DNA of 64,000 nt from Streptomyces sp. CG 926 (GTDB taxonomy: Bacteria; Actinomycetota; Actinomycetes; Streptomycetales; Streptomycetaceae): contig NZ_QGGZ01000001.1 in the NCBI RefSeq assembly GCF_003148825.1, positions 434,001 to 498,000 on the forward strand, read 5' to 3'. The first letter of the stretch is position 1, and the number at the start of each line of letters is the position of its first letter. The translations under genes and the position numbers were made by a program. Shown here piece by piece: positions 1 through 8,197 of this stretch. The notes below the pieces were generated by a model. That model saw only the letters and a program-made list of their open reading frames with translations, did no database searches and was not told where the DNA came from.

Positions 1-77
1 ACGAAGGACGAACAGTATCTTGATCGCACAATTTGATCGACATCGTCGCAGGGCGGTGGCACCATCACAGCGTGATC

Positions 78-818
78 ATGGACGAGACGACGCGGATGAA
101 GGCGCTCCGCAGGGCCGCGACGAACAACGCCGCGTGGTGCGAAGCTGTTTGTCGTGCGCACGGACTGTCACCGCGGTACGACGGCGAGCAGCTCTGGTTC
201 AGCGCGCGGCGGACTCCGCCGATGTATCCCGACGCCGTGACCCTGGAGCCGGCCGTGTCGGCGCGGAGCGTGGTCCGGGGTGTCGACATCGCCTCCCCCG
301 GCTGCTCCGTGAAGGACAGCTTCGCCGACCTGGATCTTGTCGGGGACGGCTTCGAGGTGCTCTTCGAGGCGCAGTGGATCCACCGGCCCGCCGGGGCGCC
401 GATGCCCGAGCCGGACGCCGAGGCGGCCGGGTTGGAGTGGTCCGAGGTCGCGGACGCCGAGGAACTGGCGGCCTGGGAGGCCGCCTTCGAGGGAGGGGAC
501 GGCTCCGGGGGCGACAGGACGTTCCGGCCGGCCCTGCTCCGCGACGGGATCGTGTTCCTGGCCGGTCGGGCCGACGGCCGGATCGTCGCCGGCGCCGTCG
601 CGAGCACCGGCGGGGGCGTCGTCGGCGTGTCCAACCTGTTCGGGCCCGCCTGGCCGGGTGTCCTCGGCGCGGTCTGCGCCCGGTGGCCGGGGCTGGACGT
701 GGTCGGCTACGAACACGGGGAGGACCTGGAGACTGCGGTCCGGGCCGGGTTCACCGCGATCGGGCCGCTGCGGGTATGGCTGCGTCCGAACGGGACCGGC
801 ACTGTTTTGGCGCAGTGA
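78..818 (+). CDS. GNAT-like hypothetical protein (246 aa)
   Basis: Soluble protein without signal peptide or membrane segment. The C-terminal half (about residues 140-240) reads like a GNAT acetyltransferase fold: a strand with VFLAGRADGRIVAGAVAS, then a small loop and a strand with VGVSNLFG, and a late WLRP strand. The N-terminal third is a less conserved helical/beta region. I chose the ATG at 78, which begins MDETTRMKAL; the frame is open further upstream, but that extension has no ribosome site and lower-quality residues. The acceptor substrate cannot be read from the sequence. The acetyltransferase call is by fold impression only and no acetyl-CoA pyrophosphate-binding loop is unambiguous, so a catalytically dead GNAT-like protein is possible. 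Confidence 0.6.
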   Translation: MDETTRMKALRRAATNNAAWCEAVCRAHGLSPRYDGEQLWFSARRTPPMYPDAVTLEPAVSARSVVRGVDIASPGCSVKDSFADLDLVGDGFEVLFEAQWIHRPAGAPMPEPDAEAAGLEWSEVADAEELAAWEAAFEGGDGSGGDRTFRPALLRDGIVFLAGRADGRIVAGAVASTGGGVVGVSNLFGPAWPGVLGAVCARWPGLDVVGYEHGEDLETAVRAGFTAIGPLRVWLRPNGTGTVLAQ

Positions 819-842
819 TCGACTTCCGGTGAGACTGACGCC

Positions 843-1388
843 GTGACATCGAATCAAACAGGCCGTCTCATCGGCGCCATATTCGGGCTCGTCTTCGTCG
901 CGGCGAACGCCGGAACCCTACCCACGGTCGCCGCCGTCCCGCTGCGCGTGCTCGCGGTCGTCTCGTTCGTCGCCCTGTTCATCGCACTGCGCCGGACACG
1001 GACGACCCCGGCTGCCGACGACGAGAGCATGGGCGCGGCCGCGGCCGCGGCCGCGCCGAAGAGGTTCGGGCGGGGCTATCGGCTCGTGGTGGCCGCCGAA
1101 GTGGTCGCCGCGCTGGCCGGTTTCCTCGTCATCACCCGCGTACTGCACGCCCCGCAGGCCTCGGTGGCCTGGCTCAGCCTGGTCGTCGGGCTGCACTTCT
1201 TCGGTCTCGCCGCCGTCTGGCGCATGCCCTCGCTGCGATGGCTGGCGGCGGCGATGACCGCCTGCGGCGCCGCCGGTCTCGTGCTGGCCGCGTGCGGTGC
1301 CTCGCTCGCCGTCATCGCGACCGTCGCGGGCATCGCCCCCGGCGCCCTGCTCCTCGGCGCCGTCTGGTGGAGCCTGCGCACGCCTTAG
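843..1388 (+). CDS. small integral membrane protein, unknown function (181 aa)
   Basis: Starts at a GTG 25 bases after the previous stop, so it may be co-transcribed with it. Five hydrophobic stretches are visible: residues about 8-28, 32-48, 78-98, 103-122 and 128-175 (the last is probably two helices separated by GASLAV). A poly-alanine cytoplasmic loop (GAAAAAAAPKRFGRGYR) follows the second helix. There are no enzyme or transporter motifs. The gene ends convergently with the S9 peptidase and the two stop codons overlap (TAG on plus, TAA on minus within positions 1385-1388), leaving no room for a terminator. Function not recognised. Confidence 0.7.
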   Translation: MTSNQTGRLIGAIFGLVFVAANAGTLPTVAAVPLRVLAVVSFVALFIALRRTRTTPAADDESMGAAAAAAAPKRFGRGYRLVVAAEVVAALAGFLVITRVLHAPQASVAWLSLVVGLHFFGLAAVWRMPSLRWLAAAMTACGAAGLVLAACGASLAVIATVAGIAPGALLLGAVWWSLRTP

Positions 1389-3415
1389 CCCATCCCCAGG
1401 TCCAGCCGCGGGACGTCGGTGCGCTCGATGCCGAAGACCTGTGCGTACAGGGCGAGTTCGACCTCCAGCGCACGCACCATGGTGTCCGCCCGGCGGAAAC
1501 CGTGGCCCTCGCCCTCGAAGGTCACGTACGCGTGCGGCACCCCTACCGGCCGCCCCCGCAGGGCGTCGAGCAGCCGTTCCGCCTGGGCCGGCGGGCAGAT
1601 CGGGTCCTCCAGCCCTTGCAGGAGGACGAACGGCGCCGTGATCCCGTCGGCGCGGGCCACCGGGGAACGCTCGCGGTTGAGTACGGCCAGGGTCTGCGGC
1701 GGCCCCGCCAGGCTCTCGACGTAGCGGGATTCCAGGTCGTGGGTCTCCTCGGCGAAGCCCTGCAGGTCCAGCACCGGGTAGATGATCGCGGCGCACGCGT
1801 ACAGGTCGGTGGCGGCGAGCGAGGCCGCGGCCGTCCAACCGCCCGCGCTACCGCCGCGGATGGCGAGCCGGGCGGGGTCGGCGGTGCCCTCGGCGGCCAG
1901 CGCGCGGGCGACCGCCGCGCAGTCCTCCACGTCCACCACGCCCCACTGCTCGCGCAGCCGCTCCCGGTAGGCGCGGCCGTAGCCGGTGGAACCGCCGTAG
2001 TTCACCTCGACCGCGCCGATGCCCCGCGAGGTGAAGTAGGCGATCTGCAGGTCGAGTACGGGCGGCACGTGGTCGGTGGGGCCGCCGTGCGCCCAGATCA
2101 CGTACGGGGGCAGTTCGTCGGCGGGGGCCCGGCAGGCCGGGTGGTGCGGCGGGTAGACGTACGCGTGGATCTGCCGGTTGTCGGGGCCGAGGAAGGTGCG
2201 GCTCTGCGGCTCCGGATAGTAGGCCGGGTCCACCGGGTCCGGGCGCTGCGCGCCGACCGCCCGGGCGTGCCCGGTGGCGGTGTCCAGTTCGACCACCTCG
2301 TACGCGCTGCGCGGGCTGGCGGCGACCCCGTAGACCCGGGTGCCGTGCACGGCGAGGGTCGGCTGCCAGGCGGTCCACGGCCCGGCGGCGTCCACCAGGT
2401 CGCCGCTCTCCGGGTCGAGGATGCCGAGCACCGAGGAGCCCTGTCCGTGCAGGACGGCGACGAGCCCGGCCCCCGAGCCCGCCGGGTGCGGGGTGTCTCC
2501 GGGCAGCGGTGCCAGCCAGCGCAGCCCCGGCTTCCACAGCGGGCCGCCGAACTCCTCCTCCCGCGGACAGAGGTTGATCGCCCAGCCGGTCCGCGGATCC
2601 ACGCCGTACGGGTTCCACCAGCCGCCGCGGTCGCTGACCGCGAGCAGGTTGCCCTCGGCCGTCCACTCGACCTGGGCGACGGCCTCGTCGGGGCCGCCGA
2701 GCACGGTCCGGGCGTCGGCGAGTTCCCCGGCGCCGGTGACCTCGGCGACCCGCAGCTCGGTACCGTCCCACGGCATCCGGGGGTGGTCCCACACCAGCCA
2801 GGCGGCGCGCCGGCCGTCCGGGGAGAGCCGGGGCCCGGTGGTGAACCGGTAGCGGTCGTGCGTCAACTCCCGCACCGCGCTGCGGTTCCCGGCCGCCGAG
2901 CCGTCCAGCGGTACGGCGGCCAGGACACGGCGCACATCGGTGGGGCCGGGCCCGGTGAACTCCTCCAGCACGCACCACACCTCGTCGCCGCGCAGCACCG
3001 GGTCGGCCCAGCGCAGGCCGCCGCCGGTCCCGGAGACCGGGGTCAGGGGCCGCGGCTCGGGGTTGCCGGGGGCGTCGGGCTCGTACGCGTACAGCCGCTG
3101 GTCGGCGAAGTGGACGAAGACCAACAGGGGCCCACCGGAAGGCCGTTCGGCGCCGGCCCAGGGCAGGCCGCCGTACTCGGTGACCCGACTGCGCACGTTC
3201 CACGGGGCCGGCAGTTCGGTGATCTCCGGCGCGCCGTCGGCGGCGAGGCGGCGGCGCACCAGGGTGCGGCGGCCGGCCTCCTCGGGCCGGGGTTCGGTCC
3301 ACCACACCTCGGGGCCGACCGTGCCCAGGTACTCGGGCCGCCCGTCGAGGGAGGCGGTGAGGCCCGCGTCGAGGGGTGAGGGCCAACTGCCGTAGGGCCG
3401 GGTCGTGGCCGCCAT
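1385..3415 (-). CDS. S9 family prolyl oligopeptidase / acyl-aminoacyl peptidase (676 aa)
   Basis: Cytoplasmic serine peptidase of the dipeptidyl aminopeptidase/acylaminoacyl-peptidase type. The N-terminal 390 residues contain repeated WD-like beta-propeller strands (for example RLSPDGRRAAWLVWD). The C-terminal 270 residues form an alpha/beta hydrolase with the nucleophile serine in GGSAGGW (around residue 524), acid in LLQGLEDPICPP (around 600) and histidine in GEGHGFRR (around 640). Length matches the family. Last gene of a minus-strand trio with an M20 peptidase and a DppA-like D-aminopeptidase, starting 13 bases after the M20 stop, so it probably trims peptides released by its neighbours. 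I prefer the ATG at 3415; a GTG immediately before it (3418) is an equally in-frame alternative. Confidence 0.9.
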   Translation of the reverse strand: MAATTRPYGSWPSPLDAGLTASLDGRPEYLGTVGPEVWWTEPRPEEAGRRTLVRRRLAADGAPEITELPAPWNVRSRVTEYGGLPWAGAERPSGGPLLVFVHFADQRLYAYEPDAPGNPEPRPLTPVSGTGGGLRWADPVLRGDEVWCVLEEFTGPGPTDVRRVLAAVPLDGSAAGNRSAVRELTHDRYRFTTGPRLSPDGRRAAWLVWDHPRMPWDGTELRVAEVTGAGELADARTVLGGPDEAVAQVEWTAEGNLLAVSDRGGWWNPYGVDPRTGWAINLCPREEEFGGPLWKPGLRWLAPLPGDTPHPAGSGAGLVAVLHGQGSSVLGILDPESGDLVDAAGPWTAWQPTLAVHGTRVYGVAASPRSAYEVVELDTATGHARAVGAQRPDPVDPAYYPEPQSRTFLGPDNRQIHAYVYPPHHPACRAPADELPPYVIWAHGGPTDHVPPVLDLQIAYFTSRGIGAVEVNYGGSTGYGRAYRERLREQWGVVDVEDCAAVARALAAEGTADPARLAIRGGSAGGWTAAASLAATDLYACAAIIYPVLDLQGFAEETHDLESRYVESLAGPPQTLAVLNRERSPVARADGITAPFVLLQGLEDPICPPAQAERLLDALRGRPVGVPHAYVTFEGEGHGFRRADTMVRALEVELALYAQVFGIERTDVPRLDLGMG

Positions 3416-3428
3416 CACCTGGCCCCGT

Positions 3429-4862
3429 TCACAGGGTCCGCAGCGCGTGGTCGAGGACGCGGACGCCGAAGTGCAGGGCCTCGACGGGCACCCGCTCGTC
3501 GACGCCGTGGAAGAGCGCCCAGTAGTCGAAGCCGGGCGGCAGCTTCAGCGGGGAGAAGCCGTAGCCGGTGATGCCGAGGCGGGAGAACTGCTTGGCATCG
3601 GTGCCGCCCGCCATGCAGAAGGGGATCACATGGCCGTCCGGGTCGAACCGCTCGACCGACTCGCGCAGGATCCCGTACGTCCGCCCGTCCACGGGGGCCT
3701 GCAGGGCGACCTCCCGGTGGTGGAACTCCCACCGCACGTCGGGGCCGGTCAGGGCGTCGAGGGTGGCGGTGAACTCGGCCTCGCCGCCGGGCACGGTGCG
3801 GCCGTCGACGTAACCGGTGGCGTGCTCGGGGATCACGTTGAGCTTGTAACCGGCGCTCAGCATGGTCGGGTTGGCGCTGTTGCGCACGGTGGCGCGGACC
3901 AGGGCGCCGGCCGGGCCGAGTGCGTCGAGGAGCTCGTCGACGTCGAGGCCCGGGCGCCGCGGGTCCACCGTCAGGCCTTGCAGGGCGGCGAGTTCGGTGA
4001 TGCAGGCGGTCACGGTGTCCGTGAGGCGGACCGGCCATTCGTACGCACCGATCCGCGCGACGGCGGCGGCGAGCCGGCTGACGGCATTGGCCCGATTGGG
4101 CTTGGAGCCGTGACCGGCGGTGCCGTGCGCGGTCAGCTTCAGCCAGGCGGTGCCCCGCTCCCCCGCCGCGATCGGGTAGAGGGCCCTACCGCCGGGGCCG
4201 CCGTGCACGGTGAAGGCCCCGGACTCGCTGATGCCCTCGGTGCAGCCTGCGAAGAGCCCCGGGTGATGGTCGGCGAGGAAGCCGGACCCGTCGACCGCGC
4301 TGTCCTCCTCGTCGGCGGTGTAGGCGATCACGATGTCCCGGCGCGGTTTGACTCCCGCGCGCGCCCAGGCCCGTACGACCGCGAGCACCATCGCGTCCAT
4401 GTTCTTCATGTCGACGGCGCCGCGCCCCCAGACCACCCCGTCGCGGATCTCGCCGGAGAAGGGGTCCACGCTCCAGTCGGCGGCCTCGGCGGGGACCACG
4501 TCGAGGTGGCCGTGGACGAGGAGGGCCTCGGCGGAGGGGTCGGTGCCCTCGATCCGGGCGACCACGTTGGTGCGGCCGGGGGTGCGCTCCAGCAGGAGCG
4601 GCTCCAGGCCGGCGGCGGCGAGGCGCTCGGCGACGTACTCGGCGGCGGGGCGCTCGCGGCAGTCGCCGCCGCCCCGGTTGGTGGTGTCGATCCTGATGAG
4701 GTCGGAGGTGAACGCGACGGCCTCGTCGAGTGCGACCGCGTCCACCACGGCCGCCCTGTCCACCGCATCCGTCCGGTCCCTGCGGTCCGCCCCGCCCACC
4801 GGATCCGCCGCGTCGACGGCGCCGGCCGGGACCTCGGCGTTGATTGCGCACATGTCAGCCAT
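3429..4862 (-). CDS. M20 family metallopeptidase (477 aa)
   Basis: Zinc-dependent aminoacylase/dipeptidase-type peptidase of the M20/M25/M40 group. The metal-site signatures are in order: LVHGHLDVVP (His and Asp ligands), GRGAVDMKNMDAM (bridging Asp), YTADEED (catalytic and ligand Glu), and a C-terminal GGTDAKQF in place of the more usual GGTDAR/H stretch. The lid/dimerisation domain sits between roughly residues 215 and 330. The frame is open further upstream, but ATG 4862 is the natural start: it overlaps the stop of the upstream D-aminopeptidase in an 8-base ATGGCTGA arrangement, which points to translational coupling. Likely role: hydrolysis of small peptides or N-acyl amino acids, together with the flanking peptidases. 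Confidence 0.9.
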   Translation of the reverse strand: MADMCAINAEVPAGAVDAADPVGGADRRDRTDAVDRAAVVDAVALDEAVAFTSDLIRIDTTNRGGGDCRERPAAEYVAERLAAAGLEPLLLERTPGRTNVVARIEGTDPSAEALLVHGHLDVVPAEAADWSVDPFSGEIRDGVVWGRGAVDMKNMDAMVLAVVRAWARAGVKPRRDIVIAYTADEEDSAVDGSGFLADHHPGLFAGCTEGISESGAFTVHGGPGGRALYPIAAGERGTAWLKLTAHGTAGHGSKPNRANAVSRLAAAVARIGAYEWPVRLTDTVTACITELAALQGLTVDPRRPGLDVDELLDALGPAGALVRATVRNSANPTMLSAGYKLNVIPEHATGYVDGRTVPGGEAEFTATLDALTGPDVRWEFHHREVALQAPVDGRTYGILRESVERFDPDGHVIPFCMAGGTDAKQFSRLGITGYGFSPLKLPPGFDYWALFHGVDERVPVEALHFGVRVLDHALRTL

Positions 4863-5688
4863 ACTGCTCCTCCACGGCCGCCGAGACGACCGTCGTGACG
4901 GCTTTGAAGGCCCGGATCCCCTCGTACATGGTTTCGCTGGAGTACGCGACCTTGCGCTCGCCGGACCGCTCCACGCCGGGGACCACCGTCGCGGACATCG
5001 CCAGGTGCGCGGCGTCGAACTCCAACTCCACGGTGAAGGGGCCGCCACGGACCGGCTCGTGCCGGACGGCCAGGGCGGTGGCCTCCTTGGCGGCGGCCCG
5101 GATGTCGGCGGCGGTACGGGCCGGGGTGCGGCACACGGCGGCGTAGCGCGAGACGTGGTCCTTGACGGCGACGGTCGCGGCTCCCGGGGCGTATCCGGCG
5201 GCGTCCACGCAGGTGAGGTCGTCGCCGGTGACCAGGATGACGGGGACCCCGTACTCGGCGACGACGTGCGCGTTGAGCAGGCCCTCGCTCGCTCGTGTCC
5301 CGTTGACCCAGACGCCGGTGATGGAGTTGGCGAGGTAGGTGTGGGCGAGGACCCCCTCGGAACCGGCTCCGGTGTGGTAGCCGATGAAGGCGACGCCGTC
5401 GACGTCGCCGTGCTGGACCCCCTCGACCATGGAGAGGGTCTTGTGCCGGCCGGTGATCATCTCGGTGCGGGCGTCGAGCTTCTCCAGGAGCAGGTTGCGC
5501 ATGGACCAGTGCGCCTCGTTGATGAGGACCTGGTCGGCTCCGCCGTCGTAGAAGCCGAGTACGGCGGCGTTGACGTCGGAGGTGAACATCGCGCGGCAGC
5601 GGTCCCACTGCGGGGTTCCGGGCAGCACGTCCGCGGGCCAGGTGACGCCGGTGGCGCCTTCCATGTCGGCGGAGATGAGGATCTTCAT
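4855..5688 (-). CDS. dppA: M55 family D-aminopeptidase, DppA-like (277 aa)
   Basis: Begins MKILISADMEGATGV, the SxDxEG zinc-binding signature of M55 D-aminopeptidases, followed by the conserved DVNAAVLGFYDGGADQVLINEAHW region and GYHTGAGSEG. Length and the whole N-terminal half agree with Bacillus DppA, which releases N-terminal D-Ala from small peptides and forms a decameric ring. The ATG at 5688 was chosen because it gives the family N-terminus; a longer upstream open frame encodes only low-complexity Arg/Gly/Pro. First gene of the DppA-M20-S9 peptidase operon. No dpp transporter genes adjoin it, unlike the Bacillus dpp operon. Probable substrates are D-amino-acid peptides such as those released from peptidoglycan; this is inferred from the family. 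Confidence 0.92.
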   Translation of the reverse strand: MKILISADMEGATGVTWPADVLPGTPQWDRCRAMFTSDVNAAVLGFYDGGADQVLINEAHWSMRNLLLEKLDARTEMITGRHKTLSMVEGVQHGDVDGVAFIGYHTGAGSEGVLAHTYLANSITGVWVNGTRASEGLLNAHVVAEYGVPVILVTGDDLTCVDAAGYAPGAATVAVKDHVSRYAAVCRTPARTAADIRAAAKEATALAVRHEPVRGGPFTVELEFDAAHLAMSATVVPGVERSGERKVAYSSETMYEGIRAFKAVTTVVSAAVEEQYG

Positions 5689-5778
5689 CGGGCCCCCGGG
5701 CGGTCGGTTGCGCTCAGGATGCCACCCTAGCCGCCGAGGCCCTCGGAGGCCGTGGGGCACACGCCCCGGCGCGGCGCG

Positions 5779-6080
5779 CGGTGCGGCGCGTGCGCGCGGC
5801 GCGTGTGTGCGGCGCGTGTGTGCGGCGCGCGGTGCGGCGCGTGCGCGCGGCGCGTGTGTGCGGCGCGTGTGTGCGGCGCGCGGTGCGGCGCGTGCGTGCG
5901 GCGCGCGGTGCGGCGCGTGCGTGCGGCGCGCGGTGCGGCGCGTGCGTGCGGCGCGCGGTGCGGCGCGTGCGTGCGGCGCGCGGTGCGGCGCGTGCGTGCG
6001 GCGCGCGGTGCGGCGCGTGCGTGCGGCGCGCGGTGCGGCGCGTGCGTGCGGCGCGCGGTGCGGCGCGTGCGTGCGGCGCG
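5779..6080. repeat. GC-only minisatellite: 2 x 51 bp followed by 8 x 25 bp tandem units
   Basis: Two perfect 51-base units (5779-5829 and 5830-5880) run directly into eight perfect 25-base units starting at 5881, 5906, 5931, 5956, 5981, 6006, 6031 and 6056. Each unit begins CGGTGCGGCGCGTGCG and ends GGCGCG. The first 20 or so bases of both unit types match; the 51-mer carries extra GCGTGTGTGCG modules. Because 25 is not divisible by 3, translation drifts through all three frames, which explains the spurious Arg/Ala/Cys-rich open frames on both strands. The array lies between two minus-strand genes, upstream of the D-aminopeptidase operon. Confidence 0.95.
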
Positions 6081-6176
6081 TGCGTGCGGCTTCCGCGCCC
6101 GGCGGCGCCCCGGCACCCGTCGGCCCGCGGCCCGCCCGCGGCCTGCGGACCGTCAGCGTGCCGGGTTCACCCGATC

Positions 6177-6204
6177 CGGTGAGGCCGCTGTCCCGGCCTC
6201 ACCG
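6177..6204 (-). terminator. hairpin downstream of the SRPBCC gene
   Basis: Perfect 11-base stem (6177-6187 pairing with 6194-6204) with a 6-base loop, lying 13 bases beyond the stop of the minus-strand SRPBCC gene. No clear T tract follows, which is usual for Streptomyces terminators. Confidence 0.55.
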
Positions 6205-6217
6205 TCAACGCCGTTGC

Positions 6218-6661
6218 TCAGCGCTCCACTTCGGTGGCCAGGTTCTCCAGCACGGAGTCGTAGATCCGGCCGAGGCCCTTGGGGGCGAAGGTGCGCTCGA
6301 AGAAGCCGCCGATGCCGCCGGCGCCGTTCCAGACGGTGGTGACCACAGCCTTGGACTTGCCCTCACCGGCCGGGGTGACGCGCCAGGTGGTGACCATGGA
6401 GGAGTTGCGGTCCTTCTCCACCAGCTCGCCGTCGGTGGGCTCGCTGACCTCCAGCAGGCAGTCGCGTACGCGCTTGCTGGTGGCCTGGAGCTTCCAGTGC
6501 ACCAGGGTGCCCTCGCCGTCGCCGCCCTCGCGCACCTCGTACTCGCTGAAGTGCTCGGGAAGCAGCTTCCCGCGGGTCCCGGTGTAGTCCGCCAGCGCGT
6601 CGAACACCGTCTCCGCGTCAGCCGCGATGATCCGCTCCGTGGTGGCCTCGACCTGCGCCAT
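6218..6661 (-). CDS. SRPBCC family protein (147 aa)
   Basis: START/Bet v1-like hydrophobic-ligand-binding fold. The start MAQVEATTERIIAADAETVFDALADY is the usual first strand and helix of the polyketide-cyclase/dehydrase (SRPBCC) superfamily. Alternating strands follow (GTLVHWKLQATSKRVRDCLLEV, VTTWRVTP, KAVVTTVWN), then the long C-terminal helix (GFFERTFAPKGLGRIYDSVLENLATEVER). Length is normal for a single-domain member. Monocistronic: minisatellite on one side and a 390-base gap on the other. Members bind lipids, polyketides or act as CoxG-like factors; which of these applies here cannot be read from the sequence. Confidence 0.85.
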   Translation of the reverse strand: MAQVEATTERIIAADAETVFDALADYTGTRGKLLPEHFSEYEVREGGDGEGTLVHWKLQATSKRVRDCLLEVSEPTDGELVEKDRNSSMVTTWRVTPAGEGKSKAVVTTVWNGAGGIGGFFERTFAPKGLGRIYDSVLENLATEVER

Positions 6662-7007
6662 AGCTGTTCCTCCAGCAGTTGTGTCCGCTCGTCACGGCGA
6701 AGCCAACCACCTCCGGGGCGGTGGCCCAAATCCGGGTCGGACGTGGCAGCGGAGCTTGACCAGGAGCGCGTCCCGGGGCGGCCCCTCCGGGTGCCTGGTC
6801 CTGGCGCTCTCCCGGGATCCAGGCCGGGGCGAGTGGTGGACGCAGGCGTCCGGGCCGCCGTGGGCGGCGTGGCCGCCGGGCGCCGTGGCCGCCGCGGGCA
6901 CCGCGGGCACCGCGGGCGACACACCACGATCCGCGTTCCAGCCGTGGCCGAAACCTCGCGGACCCGCTCCCGGGTGATCAAGGGGATTTCGATCCGCACG
7001 ATCATGG
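6662..7007. other. gene-free divergent intergenic region
   Basis: About 390 bases separate the divergent SRPBCC gene and radical SAM gene. Most of it is GC-rich and includes short degenerate GGCCGCC/GGGCACC repeats at about 6858-6918. No supported coding frame or RNA was seen. The only clear signal is the SOS-type palindrome listed separately at 7008-7019. Confidence 0.5.
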
Positions 7008-7019
7008 GAACGTTTGTTC
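7008..7019 (+). promoter_or_regulatory. LexA-type SOS box (GAAC-N4-GTTC)
   Basis: The sequence GAACGTTTGTTC matches the core of the actinobacterial/Bacillus-type SOS box GAACNNNNGTTC exactly. It lies 34 bases upstream of the ATG of the radical SAM gene, next to an AT-rich stretch (TTCTATTCTTTCGCC) unusual in this GC-rich DNA that may hold the -10. This is a direct sequence match. Binding by LexA is an inference. Confidence 0.75.
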
Positions 7020-7053
7020 TATTCTTTCGCCGAGCTAGCGAGGGAGGCGCACC

Positions 7054-8085
7054 ATGCGCTGGGAGAACCTGACCGAGGGACCCGCGGGTCCGGCCGCGCT
7101 CTTCGGAGCCGACGCCGTCGTGACCCGCACCATCGACACCCCCGAGTTCCGAGGGATCACCTTCCACGAGGTGCGCGCCCGGTCGATCGTCAACCGGGTG
7201 CCCGGCGCCTCGCGCATGCCGTTCGAATGGACCGTGAACCCCTACCGGGGATGCAGCCACGCCTGCGTCTACTGTTTCGCCCGCAAGACGCACAGCTATC
7301 TCGACCTCGACACCGGCCTCGGCTTCGACTCGCAGATCGTCGTCAAGACCAACGCTCCCGAACTGCTGCGCCGCGAGCTCGCCTCGCCCCGCTGGACCGG
7401 CGCGCACATCGCCATGGGCACCAACGTCGACTGCTACCAGCGCGCCGAGGGCCGCTACCGACTGATGCCCGGGATCATCGAGGCACTGCTCGAGCGCGCC
7501 AACCCCTTCTCGATCCTCACCAAGGGCACGCTGATCCTGCGCGACCTCCCCCTGCTGCGGGAGGCCGCCGAGGTCACCGAGGTCGGCATATCGGTCTCGG
7601 TCGGCTTCACCGACGCCGCTCTCTGGCGGACCGTCGAGCCGGGCACCCCCTCCCCCGCCGCCCGGCTCGCCGCCGTGCGGACCCTCACCGACGCCGGGAT
7701 CGAGTGCGGGGTGCTGATGGCCCCGGTGATCCCCTTCCTCGGGGACTCCCCGGAGCAGCTGCGGGCGACCGTACGGGCCGTGGCCGAGGCCGGCGCGACC
7801 TCCGTGACACCCCTGGTACTCCATCTGCGGGCCGGGGCACGCGAGTGGTTCATGGCCTGGCTGGGCGCCCACCACCCCCACCTGGTCCCCCGCTACGAGC
7901 GGATGTACGCGGGCGGGTCCTACGCGCCCACCTGGTACCAGCGCCGGATCACCCGCCAAGTCCACGAACTGGCTGCCGAATTCGGCATCGGCCCGGCCCG
8001 GCGGGGCGACGCGCGCAGGACCGTCACGCCGGAGCGTCCGGACGATCGCACGCCCGCCGGGGCCACCCAGCTCAGCCTCCTGTGA
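7054..8085 (+). CDS. Rv2578c-family radical SAM protein (343 aa)
   Basis: The N-terminal part carries a radical SAM iron-sulfur motif C-x3-C-x2-C (Cys67, Cys71, Cys74 in YRGCSHACVYCFAR). Downstream are HIAMGTNVDCYQ and FSILTKGTLILRDLPLL, typical of the Rv2578c / spore-photoproduct-lyase-related family, then GISVSVG and a C-terminal TWYQRRITRQV. Length is as expected. It reductively cleaves SAM with a [4Fe-4S] cluster; the substrate is unknown. Preceded by a LexA-type box, which suggests DNA-damage induction and a possible repair or nucleic-acid function. The ATG at 7054 has a GAGGGAGGCG ribosome site just upstream. The C-terminal 30 residues are a variable tail. Confidence 0.9.
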   Translation: MRWENLTEGPAGPAALFGADAVVTRTIDTPEFRGITFHEVRARSIVNRVPGASRMPFEWTVNPYRGCSHACVYCFARKTHSYLDLDTGLGFDSQIVVKTNAPELLRRELASPRWTGAHIAMGTNVDCYQRAEGRYRLMPGIIEALLERANPFSILTKGTLILRDLPLLREAAEVTEVGISVSVGFTDAALWRTVEPGTPSPAARLAAVRTLTDAGIECGVLMAPVIPFLGDSPEQLRATVRAVAEAGATSVTPLVLHLRAGAREWFMAWLGAHHPHLVPRYERMYAGGSYAPTWYQRRITRQVHELAAEFGIGPARRGDARRTVTPERPDDRTPAGATQLSLL

Positions 8086-8197
8086 CGGCCGACACCGCCT
8101 GAACGGTCATCACATCGGGCCAATCAGCGGCCCAATCCCGCCTTCCAGGCGCGGTTTCCGGGACGATTCCGCCCAGAACCCTCGGCTGGGAGGCCCC

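Noticed and set aside
1238..3379. A 713-codon plus-strand frame antisense to the S9 peptidase
   Set aside because: It is the mirror of a gene with clear catalytic motifs; Arg/Gly/Val-rich composition is typical of antisense frames in high-GC DNA.
5727..6342. Several long Arg/Ala/Cys-rich open frames on both strands across the minisatellite
   Set aside because: They arise from a 25-bp repeat that cycles through all frames; no ribosome sites, no variety of residues, and composition follows the DNA repeat exactly.
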